A stretch of DNA of 64,000 nt from Meconema thalassinum (taxonomy: Eukaryota; Arthropoda; Insecta; Orthoptera; Tettigoniidae), in the NCBI GenBank assembly GCA_946902985.2, contig OX336389.2:125399572-125463571 (forward strand), written 5' to 3'. Each line of letters starts with the position of its first letter. Positions within the stretch are counted from its first letter, which is position 1. A model generated the notes under the pieces. The model saw only the letters and a program-made list of their open reading frames with translations, was not told the origin of the DNA and did no database searches. This document shows positions 32,701 through 44,700 of the stretch, in pieces. The position numbers and the translations under genes are program-made.

Positions 32701-35700
32701 GGGAACCAAAATTAGTCAACACAGAAGCGGAAATGTAAATATGGACCCTTGGATTGAATGTTTTGGTTTATTTGATCCTTATCCTTAGTCACATCTATGA
32801 TGAAACGGGGGAAGAGACTATTAGAAATTTTTAAACTGGAGTGTTATTGATGCATTATTGTACCATTTAATTGCAATGTTTGTCAGGAATCTGTGTAGGC
32901 TATGTCTAGGCATCATGATCAGCTACAAGGAAGTGAACGGAACGGCACAGCTTTATAGCATACGAGGTCTTGCAATCTCACTGTTGAAATATTAAATGGG
33001 TATTATTTTATATTTTTAGCCTACTTTTAACATTTTGCAAAAATGAGGAAAAAGTAGACTTATGAGATCGAGCAAATGTGTGTCTGTCTGTCTGTCTGTC
33101 TGTCTGGCTGGCTGTGTGTGTGTGTGTCCCCCCCCCCCCCCTATCAACTCCTAAACGGCTGCAGCAATCGAAACAAAATTTGGTAAGAGTAAAGATCTAT
33201 ACCTGAATATCTCACGGCCATATTTGAAAATGATGTCAGTGCTACCAACTGCTGAAAAATCGCAATTGAAATTTGAGCTCCATGTTGGATATCTTGGAAT
33301 GTATGAATGGGAGCTATTTCAAAATTGGCACACGTATAGATAATAATATTGCAGTTTAAATTCCAGGAGGCCATACATGGCAGTGTTGCCAAAATGATTA
33401 TAGGCCTGCTGATAGGTCCAAATTTTAAATGCATATAACTTCTACACTATCAATTGGATTTCAACCAAATTTCGTATGTGCTATGTGTACATAAAAAGAT
33501 ATCACTGAGCGTATTCTTAAGAGCCACCAGGGCTGCCAACTGTTAATAAGTGCACTCAATTTCTTTATCCAAATACCCATATATCCGAAAGTAAGCAAGC
33601 TGACAGCTTTAAACTATGCACACTTATAGTACCTGACATTCTATATTAATTTGGAGTAACTTATATACGTCAGTGCTACCAACATGATTCTAGGCCTGCT
33701 GAGAGGTCCAACTTTAAATACATGTAACTTCTATACTATCATTTGGATTTCAACCAAATTTTGTGTGTGCAATGTGTACCATAACAGATATGACTATGCC
33801 GATTCTTAAGAGTAAACAGGGCTGCCAACTGTTAATAAATACTGTCTCTATTTTTGTTACCTAATATCAAAATATGAGAAAGTATGCAAGCCAATAGCTC
33901 TAAACTTTGCACACGTATAGTACCTGGCATTCTAGATTAATTTGGAGTAACTTCGCCAGTGCTGCCAACATGATTTTAAGCCTGCTGATAGGTCCAATTT
34001 TAAAATGCATGTAACTTCTATACTAACTAATGCATTTCATTCAAAATTGACACAACAATAGATCATATTATTCAGATGATTTCTGACCAATACATATATG
34101 TCATTGTTGCCAACATGATTTTACGCGCGCTGTTAGATACAACGTTTAACTGCATGTGACGTCCATGCTATCCATTGGACTTCAACCAAATTTTGTATTC
34201 TGTACCTTAAGAGATGGAACTAAGAATATATTCAGTCACCCGGGCTGCCAACTGTAGTTCTCTATTAGGCTACATTATGCCAGGTATACAGTATTTCGAA
34301 CTAATTAGAAATTTCGATATTACCAACTTAATTTCGTCATTGTTCTAGATAGATCCATATAGACTAATCATTGGCATGAATGTTAAATTTTAAGAAAAGT
34401 AGGCTCTTTAGTTCGTCATGGAACTTCTTGTTCTAATTATGATAGCTATTTCAATTACTGTACCTATCTCTCTTCAGTTCGAAATGAACACAATAATATG
34501 GCAAGATCCAAAATGGTGAAAATATCGAAAACTTGGAAAGATATCTCTTGATCCACAGTTCCTGTGGTAGTGGCCTGTGATTGGTTATGCTCCTAGAGAG
34601 TCCTGTCACCAAAGTTACATTCATCTGATTAAACATTTTTAGCCTACTTTTCAGATTTTGCAAAAATGAGGAAAAAGTAGACTTATGAGATCGATCCGGG
34701 AAAATGTGTGTCTGTCTGGCTGTGTGTGTGTGTGTCCCCCTATCAACTCCTAAACAGCTGCAGCAATTGTAACAAAGTTTAGTATGAGTAAAGATGTATG
34801 CCGGAATATCTCACGCCCATATTTGAAAATGATGTCAGTGCTACCAACTGCTGAAAAATGCACTAGAAATTTGAGCTCCATGTTGGATATCTTGGAAGGT
34901 ATGCATGGGAGCTATTCGAAAATTGGCACACATGTAGATAATACTATTTCAGTTTAATTTCCTGGAGGCCATACATGACAGTGTTGCCAAAATAATTTTA
35001 AACCTTCTGATAGGTCCAATTTTTAAATGCATATAACTTCTACACTATCAATTGGATTTCAACCAAATTTGGTATGTAGTAAGTGTACATAAACAGATAT
35101 GACTGAGCATATTCATATTTGCTCTCTATTTTTTTTATCCAAATACCAATATATCAGAAAGAATGCATGCCGACAGCTTTAAACTATGCACATGTATAGT
35201 ACCAGACATTCTATATTACATTGGAGTAACTTATATACGTCAGTGCTACCAACATGATTATAAGCCTGCTGAGAGGTCCAACTTTAAATACACTAACATC
35301 TGGATTTCAACCAAATTTCGTATGTGCTAAGTGTACCATAACAGATATGACTATGTGTATTCTTAAGAGCAACCAGGGCTGCAAATTGTTAATAAATACT
35401 GTCTCTATTTTTGTTACCCTAATATCAATATATCAGAAAGTATGCAAGCCAATAGCTCTAAACTTGGCACACGGATAGTACCTGGCATTCTAGATTAATT
35501 TGGAGTAACTAATATACGTCAGTGCTGCCAATATGATTCTAAGCCTGTTGATAGGTCCAATTTTAAAATGCATGTAACTTCTATACTAACTAATGGATTT
35601 CAGTTAAAATTGGCACAACAATAGATCATATTATTTCAGATTATTTCTGACCATCACTTGCATGACATTGTTGCCAACATGCATTTATGCGTGCTGATAG

Positions 35701-38700
35701 ATCCAATGTCTAACTGCATGTGACGTCCATTGGACTTCAACCAGATTTTGTATTCTGTAACTTAAGAGATGGAACTAAGAATATATTCACTCTCCAGGGC
35801 TGCCAACTGAAGTGCTCTATTAGGCTACATTATACCAGGTATATTTCAAACTAATTATACATTTTGATATTACGAATTTAATTTCGTCATTATTCTAGAT
35901 AGGTTCATATACAGTAGATTAATCATTGGCATGCATCTTAATTTTAAGAAAAGTAGGCTCATTAGTTCGTCACGGAACTTCTTGTTTAAGGTAAGTTACA
36001 ACATCTTAAAGAATTTTGTATCAGCTATTGTTTTCAAATACACTAGTCATTGTCACGATCATCATTTTCCATTTTTCAGCCTAAGCCGGGTCAGAGCAAA
36101 CATGACACCCCTCCGCTTAACTCTGTCCACCATCCTTCCTCAACCACTGAACTACACTCCAGGTTCCGATCTCTCACACTGTCTTTCACTAAATCCATTC
36201 ACCATACTCTATGTCAGAGGTGGTGAAACAGCACGCCGGGTGTGCTGGCATGCTGGCTTCATGCCGGCACGTTTCTGGCATGTACGGTCTTGCAGCGACA
36301 GTGGAAAAAGATTATATGCCTGTCTCTCTCGCTCCCTCTCGTGCTGGCTTCAGCCCTTCACTGTGTAGAACGTCAAACTGTTGCACTCCAGTGTCTCTTA
36401 TCTTGCTAGCTGGAGTGTCACTTGACATTATTTGATCGCGGCGGTATGTAGCGTTGTAACGTTTGACTATGGCTGTTTGTTTGGGGTTTTTTTCTAGCAT
36501 ATTTCTAGAATTTACAAAACTCTGATCTGCTTTTTATTTGTTTGTCAAGCCATTTGCCTGATTTCTATTCAGAATGTCCGCCTCGTTGCGTAGCGGCTAG
36601 CAGTCTTGGCTGTCACCGCGGAGGTCCGAGTTCGATTCCCGGCACTGCCAAGAAATTTAATTCTGGTCTGAGGGTTGAAACAGGGTATACTCGGCCTCAT
36701 GCGACAAAAGTGAGAAGAGGCGGGTTTGATTCCCACCTCGGCCATCTTGGAAATGGTTTTCTGTGGTTTCCCCCACTTCTACTCCAGGCGAATGCCAGGA
36801 TGATTCCTAACTCAAGGCCATGTCATAGCCCCCCTCCTTCCCAATCCTCATTTGAATTACAAATACACATACTAATACAGCCATCACAATAACACAGGTT
36901 ATCACACAAATTTCACACACACACACACCCAAGTACTCTGGACTACATGACCACAGTGTCGCAAAGCCCCTACAAGAATCAACATCATCATCTATTCAAA
37001 ATTACTACAGCAAGAATATCTGACATTGCACCAGTGTTATCGAAGTTTGGAGCAACATGTCTGTGAAATGTTTTTATCTGATTTGAAATTTATAAGATCA
37101 CGGCATCGCGATCTGATGTCTGACAATAACGTGCGAAACAGCCTCCGGTTGATTGTTTGCAAAACAATGGTACCAAACATTGAACTTATTGTAAATATGA
37201 AAACAAATTAAAAACAAGGAAAATAAAAAAGTGGCCGAAATTGCAATGTCTGTGACTCCCATGATACCTTATCAATATTTGACTGTTTTAATGCTAAGCA
37301 TGTACTGTAATCTTCAAGTACCGGTATGCGGAGAAACACGCCAAACACAATATAGGCTACATGTGTCGGACAACCAACGCATTGGACGAACAGTTTGTTT
37401 GTTTATAATACGTCCGGTGTGAAGGCGATCCCAACTTGACTCGGTCCAACGCGCCAGCAATCAGGGTAGGCAGCTCAGCCAACAAAGGCAGAAGCCAGCC
37501 TGCCGGTGTAGCATAGCTAGTAAGCCGAGCGTGCAAAGACTGTCCACCCCTTCTCTAGGTCTTCCTAGTCCTCTCTTTCCAGTCATCTGTCTCTCCATCA
37601 CTTGTAACGGCATTCTTTCATCATTCATCCTTCTCACATGTCTAAACCATCTCAATTTGTTCTGCTCCAGCCAGGGCCGGATTTAAGAGTATGCCACTTA
37701 TAGGCTCAAGTCCATTTGCCGCCCCCTCTATAGTTCATATTTGCTTAATATATTTGTTTTATACAACAATAGGTTATATTTCATTGGCGTTTTCATCTTT
37801 TTTACACATGAAGTTCATTTAGTTTAGATAAAACTACAATTTTATTGACTTACATAATAAATGTTATACTGAAATTAGTTATCTACTTGTCTTTCTTGCG
37901 TACTTCTTTTAAGATTCGTTAAAAAATGAAATGAGTTTCGAACTTAATTAAATAATTTGTTCTTGGAGATCAGTGATCACTATTTCACACATATTTTTAA
38001 TATTTTATCTTTTATCTTTTGTGTAATTGAAGAACTGTGTTCAATTTGAATTAAGTTGTCCTACATGGTGAAATGAAATTACACAAAATTTAGTTAATTA
38101 CTGGTTTATTTGTTGAAAAATATACAAACATCTCTAGAACAACTCACCCCACATAATCTTGGATGTTCAAATTTACGTAGCTTTCTTGCGAGATTTCGTA
38201 ATGGCGAAACTCGTTTTTAATGTCCTCATATAAAAGTGTTTTTGTTGTATTTGCCTCAATACAAAGTAATAAAAGTTAGGTTAACAGTATTTCAGAAATA
38301 CTAGTTCGCAGATAGTTCTTAACTCTTCTAAGGCAGGAAAAACTAAAGAGGGACTAAAACATAATTTTAAGCAACATGTATTCTTAAATTCGCACGAAAA
38401 ATATTATTAACGTCTGAAATAATTCATTTTAGCTTTTGAATGAATTACCAAACTGCCGCCCCTGAAAATTTGCCGCTCTAGGCTGCAGCCTACTTAGCCT
38501 ATTTAGAAATACGGCCCTGGCTCCAGCTTATCATTCAGCTTCTGTACATTCCCTTTCGAATGTCTTCATTTCTCACTCTCACTCTCTCCCTCTCTCTCTC
38601 CTAATCTTCTGTACTATACCCCTCAGGAATTTCATTTCAGCTGCCTGTATTCTACTTTCATCTCTCCTGGTCATCGGCCAAGTTTCTGCTGCATTGGTAA

Positions 38701-41700
38701 GTAATACGTCTTATGCATCACTTCTTGAGCCTTCAGTGGTATGTCTTTATCCCAAATTAAAATAGCGGCTTCGGTGGCGTAGTTGGTAGCATGCTGGGCT
38801 CTTATGCCCAAGATCGAGGATTCAAACCCGGCCGAAGTCGTTGGATTTTTTAAGAGCATTAAAAATCCCTTACCATGCCTTCCTTCGGAGGGGAAGTAAA
38901 GCCGGCGGTCCCATGTCATAGATTTATGGCATGTTAAAGAACCTTCCACTAATTACACCTGTGTGAAGCTAAATTAGGTTAGCTTAAACACTTGACAAAC
39001 GCTCTTAGGTTCCGACGTTCGTCGCCAGAGGCCGACTGTGGTGGCATCTGGTAAGCAAGTTCTGAACTAGTACCTGTTGACGGTGGCATTTGGCGGCAAA
39101 AGTAGGAACTACTTGAAAAAATTCAATGTCTGCTGTCCTTACTTGAATTGAAAACAGATAGCACACACTAATACAATCATCACAATTAACACTGGTTATC
39201 AGACAGATTCTACACACACCCAAAGTACAAGGAGCTACATGACCGCGTTGTCACAGCCCCGAAATTAAGGAACCAAATTAAATTCCCAAACTGATGATAG
39301 AAAACACTCCCACATTGTATTCACTTGTTGATCTCCATATTTCAAATAGTATAACTACAGAGAGTTTATTTTGTATCTGACGGGAGACCCTCGCTTACCC
39401 ACTCGCCCGCGGCGCGAGACGGTCTCCCGCGGAGCAGTTGGTCGTAATCCGCTTCTTGGCGCCACAAGTTTCCCTCCTTTGCAGTCTGCTGAGAGCTTTA
39501 ACAGTGTGAGGTTCAGTTTAGTCAATCGTTCACGTGTTTAGTGCTCAGTGTGCTGTTCCAATGCGATTTTCATTACGTGAACGTGTATATATATATATAT
39601 ATATATAATACCTTCATAAAGTACAGGAAATCTTGTGTGAAAACACGACGGAAATTCCGTCAGATATTTCCAAACAGACCCCTGCCTAGCGTCAATACAA
39701 TTAAAGATCTAGCAAAAAAGTTTAAACAGACAGCTTAAAGACTATATTACAGCTGAAATACAGTCAATCAGTGCTGAGGAACTTCAGAAAGTAAATGCCA
39801 GTCTCATAAAAAGGTGCCAGCGATGTGTAGCAGTGAATGACGAACATTTCAGCACCAGCTGTGAACTAGGTAAGTACAAATTCCTATACTCAGTATTTGA
39901 CTCAGTGCCGCGCCGGCGCAGCATAACGGCAAAGTGCGTGGCGGGAGACAGGCTCGCGGCGCGGGCGAGTGGGCAAGCGAAGGTCTCCGTCAGACACAAA
40001 ATAAACTCTCTGTACTATAATATGTACAAATTTTGGCATACAGTGTGTGCTTGCAGAATAACATTAACAGGTTACTATATGACTACAATCTCTCTTAAAT
40101 ATTGATGATTAGACACAGTCTATAATACAAATGGCTAAATACATACGCTGCAATCGTCCTTCATATAAGCAGGTTCAGTGCAGAAACTGTTGACAGTTGG
40201 AATGCTAATATTTTCACAGCGCAGCATCGGACTCGGTTTCAACTGAATACGTTGAAGCTGCTCTCCTATGAAAGAAAACAAATATAATTTCTAAACTCAC
40301 ATTAAAATAAAAAGGAAAGGAGCAGTATTAATGATTACGAAGATAATTCCTGTTCTCTCGAAGAGTGAAACAAATTTATTTCCTGTAAAAAGGTTATGTG
40401 GTCCACATGCAAATAGGCTCCTCATCCTTAGAACTGTTGTCACACTAAACTAAAGTTCTTGAAATATTAGAAGCCATCTTTCAGTGTTGCCTACATAATC
40501 TACAGAGTGTATCAAAATGAATATTGGGGTTTTAGGGCTTTGTAACATTTATCACAGTTAACTTACAATTATAAATAATACATCAAATGAAAGAGCAACT
40601 CAAACAGTTTGACTTATAAGTGTTCGTAACTACGTGCATGCACTGGTTCCTCCGTCTTCCGTTACAAGTGCTAGTAGCCAAGATGGTGACTAGGGAGCAG
40701 AAAGCTTTTATGTTTTACAGTTTGCAAGGACGGAATCTGTAGTTCGTAAAGGATCATGTACACCGCATTTCCTCGCATAATCGTCGCCACCGCGTAATCA
40801 TCGCAGCCCACTTTTCAAACACTAGAATAGGTTTATAAAATTTCATCGCATATTCGTCGCATAGCACATTCATCAGTTGCACATGCTGTCGCGACTTTTT
40901 AATCTGGCGAGACTTTGTCAGAAGAAAAATATCTTGTCTTTATGCTTGCGGGCTATGAACTGTGACGCGAGCGGCAAGCTTTGTTACTTAGCATATTCTG
41001 CGAGCATATAATCTGGCGTGATCATGTCAGGAAAAAGTAATCTCGTCTTTATGCCTGCGGGCTATGAACTGTGACGCGAATGGCCATTCTCATCACTTAG
41101 CACATTCCGCGAGCTTATAGGCCTAATCTGGTGTGATCTTGTCAGGAGAAAGTAATCTCGTCTTTATGCCTGCGGGCTATGAACCACGACGCGAACGGCC
41201 AGCGCACATTCCGCGAGCTTATAGGCCTAATCTGGCATGATATCGTCAGCAGAAAGTAATCTCGTCTTTATGCCTGCGGGCTATGAACTGTGACGCAAGC
41301 GGCCAGTTTCGTCACTTAGCACATTCCGCGAGCATATAGGCCTAATCTGGGGTGATCTTGTCAGGAGAAAGTAATCTCGTCTTTATGCCTGCGGGCTATG
41401 AACCGCGACGCGAACGGCCAGCTTCATCAGCACATTCCGCGAGCTTAAACCTGTCGTTGCCTTGTTAGAAGAAAGAAGCCTGTCTCTGACTGCAGACTAT
41501 GACTCACGCCAGACTCACGCTACGCGAACTTCAATATTCTTCACATAATCGTAGCATCCTGCTTTTTTTCCACGAATTTAAGGCGAAAAAAGTGCGACGA
41601 TTTTGCGAGGAAATACGGTATGTGCCTCCACTACCAGCTGACCTAACCGACTTAAGAAACAAGATTGAAGCAGTTGTTGCAACAATTATTCCAGAGACAC

Positions 41701-44700
41701 TGATCAAGGTTTGGGACGAACTCGGCTATAGACTCGATGTGTGCCGTGTGACGAATGGTGCTCACATTGAACACTTGTAGGACAAACTGTTTCAGTTGCT
41801 CTCTCATTTGATGTATTATTTATAATTGTAAGTCAACTGTAATAAATATTACAAAGCCTTAAAAACCTGATATTCATTTTGATACACCCTGTATTATTGG
41901 AAGCTTTTCATCCAGTCGACACGAGTGTGCCCAAATTAGAATGGGTGGGGAATTACACTGTCATTTGTAGCTCTTCAGTCGGTCAACACGAACACGGGGT
42001 ACAAAGTGTAAATACACTCCTGGAAAAAATTACATGTATTAGTTAATATACAGGGTCTTTCATATAAAGTAAGAACGCCAAGCGGTGGTTTTGTTATCCG
42101 CTGCTGCGGCGGCCATGCCCAAGCTTGTGGCGCGCCACGGCCCCCTGCTTTAAGCGTGTGTACAATCCTATATGAAATGTGACCTTATAAAAGATGCTGG
42201 AAGTGGCGTCCTTCCTGGGTTATACAGGCATTGTATCTGGCAACCACATTCTGGCTGACGCGAGTGAGTTCTGCTACTGTAATGTTTCTGATCTTTTATT
42301 TTATGTCGTTTATTGAGCACTGAGTCAGTATTGTCAAAATTATTTTCAAATATGTGAATCAGTGCTAGTAAAGGTGGCACTTCATCAGGAAATTGCTGAA
42401 CAAATGCATCACGTACCCGCCGAGCCGACTCGTACTTAAGATAAGTTTTACATACAAAAATACGATGTTGTAATGTTAACTGTCTCATGTTAACATCTGA
42501 GGTTCAGACTGGCGACTGAACACCTGTACGTTTATTGCAAGGTCGAGTGTTTACTATGCGCGCGCTTTCAATACTACAGCAGGGGGCCGTGGTGCGCCAC
42601 AAGCTCGGCCAAGGTCACTGCAGCAGCGGATAACAAATCCGCCGCTCGCCGTTCTTACTTTATATGAAAGACCCTGTATATATCAATGACTTTAGTCATG
42701 ATCATTCTTTTCTGGTATTGAATTCAAGATCTTTAATTCTACTTTTCCACTTTTCAATACAAAATTACACTCTAAATATTGTATTGAAAAGTGGAAAAGT
42801 AGAAGTAAAGATCTTTGGTTTTCTTTCTTTCTTTCTTTCTTTCTTCGGCTTTTCCCAATTAATTGGGGTCACCGGAGCCAACCAGGCTCATTTTTGGTTT
42901 TGGCCAGGGATTTAAGACCGGATGCCCTTCCTGACGCCACGTGATTTTCCAGGTGAAAATTCCACCCCGCTGTCACCGGGATTCGAACCCCGGCCGTCCG
43001 GGTGAAAGACGAGCAGCTAAGCCACTGTGCCATCACGCTCCCCAAGTAAAGATCATTGGTAATTATCACTATTATAATGGGTTATGCGTTTTGACCTTCG
43101 AGCGGCCACCATCAGATCCTGTCGTGTTGACTGACTGAAAAGCTTCTAATAATAAATAATGTTGTGCGCTCACTTGACGTGCCCTGTTTCCAACCAATAA
43201 GTTCTCTATCCACCTGGTGATTGGACGAGTGCCTTACAATGTCTAGCCATAAGCTCTGTTCAAAGTAACTCAACTATGGTTTAAATTTTGCCTTATACTC
43301 TGTGAGCTACCAGAATGGGATTGACAGTTCTTGCCTCGCCATGTGGTCAGGGAACAAGGTTGCCAAACAGTTAGAATAACAAGCGATCACACTGTCCAAG
43401 CCAGTGACAAAGCTAACCAGGCACTGGCGCACGTGGGCTATGATATTGCAATGCAGAGTATTATGACATCAACTATGCGAACATGGATTGGTCAAGAGGC
43501 AGAGGTGTGATGACTGATGTGGAATTTCCGGCCAAATGTCAATACCATTCTAGCAGCTCATAGAGTATAGAACAAGGTATATGTCTATTGAGTGGCTAAT
43601 TGATTGCAGCAAACACGGTCTGTACTAACTATTGTCTAACTATTGAATAGCTTCTTTAAACAGAATTATTACCGGCTGAGAGTGTTAACGTGTGCCTCGC
43701 TGGCATTGGAAGAGCATGCATTCGAATCCCACCTCGTCCTTCCTGAAAATGGTTATCGTGGTATCCCATTTTCATCACCAGGCAAATGCCAGGAAGGTTC
43801 CTTTCAATAGGCTGACTTCCTTCCAAAATCCCTTCCCTGACCCATCCTGAAAATAAAATAAATGGCCATTGGCTGCATTAATAAAATTATTAAACATAAT
43901 TATTGTGGTGTTCATTTAATTTGCCATGAAATATACCATATTCCCACTCCCTCTGAACTGACGGGTAAATAGATAGATAATCACCCATGACAACTTTTGG
44001 ATCAACAAGGTTATGAAGAAGGTCAGAAACCAGTCAGTGAATACCTCCATGTCAAATCAGGTCGAGTGGACTAGATTCCTACTCTGCTTCAGTCAGCAGG
44101 TGGGCTTTCTACTTCTATTTGTAGTACGCTACTCTCCATGTTGCATTCTTTCTACTTCAGAAGATGGCCAGTCAGTGAATAAGTGGCTTACTTACCTATA
44201 CAGTGAGTCTTCCCTATAGAACAGAACCTCACTGTCAGTGCTAGATCACTAGCATTTGCAGATTACACAAGAGTGGGTCGGGAAGTAGCGGATGCTATCT
44301 GTCATTTATTAAACACAGGAGTTGGGATGACACCTTAGTTGAGATAATTAAGACTTGTGGTAATAATAATAATATTCTATGGCCTCGGATGCCAGGTGAA
44401 AGCTTTGTTATTTGACACCCAGAGGGCAGCTGGCATGTCGAATTTTTTAATTCTTTGGAGCGCTATGAAAGTCAAGGAGGTTAGATATCTAAGCTCTTTG
44501 ACACTATAGCGCTTTCTAATAAAGGAGGAACCTTTTGTGTTGGCGGAAAATCCAGAGAGTAATTTTGCCATTATGAACATGACCTACTGAATTCAAATAG
44601 GTTCTTTGACATGCCAACAACGTATGACATGCGTGTCGTGATTTTTGTCGCCTTTCAAAAATCACTTACCGTGGCAAACAAGATTTGTGGTGAAGTACAG

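Larger units (their letters stand above)
40503..41891 (+). mobile_element. Mariner-type deletion derivative carrying a nested element, TA target
   Basis: The left end reads CAGAGTGTATCAAAATGAAT. The right end, read inward, is CAGGGTGTATCAAAATGAAT. The similarity extends past 100 bp. TA flanks both sides (40501-40502, 41892-41893). The coding relic keeps the start (MVTREQKAFMFYSLQGRNL, then a stop) joined to the C-terminus. That C-terminus begins VKDHV before, and YVPPLPADLTDLRNKIEAVV after, the nested insertion, and ends TNGAHIEHL at 41780. The whole core is deleted. Confidence 0.88.

Noticed and set aside
33012..34436. Classical Helitron with CTAA end
   Set aside because: Copy 1 ends GTTCTAA, but copy 2 lacks the CTRR end and neither starts with TC. 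The subterminal inverted repeats fit the Helentron type better.
38766..38842. tRNA gene suggested by A and B boxes
   Set aside because: No pairing acceptor stem, and a SINE body and tail follow. The same applies to the heads at 26568, 31770-31843, 36575 and 42960-43044.
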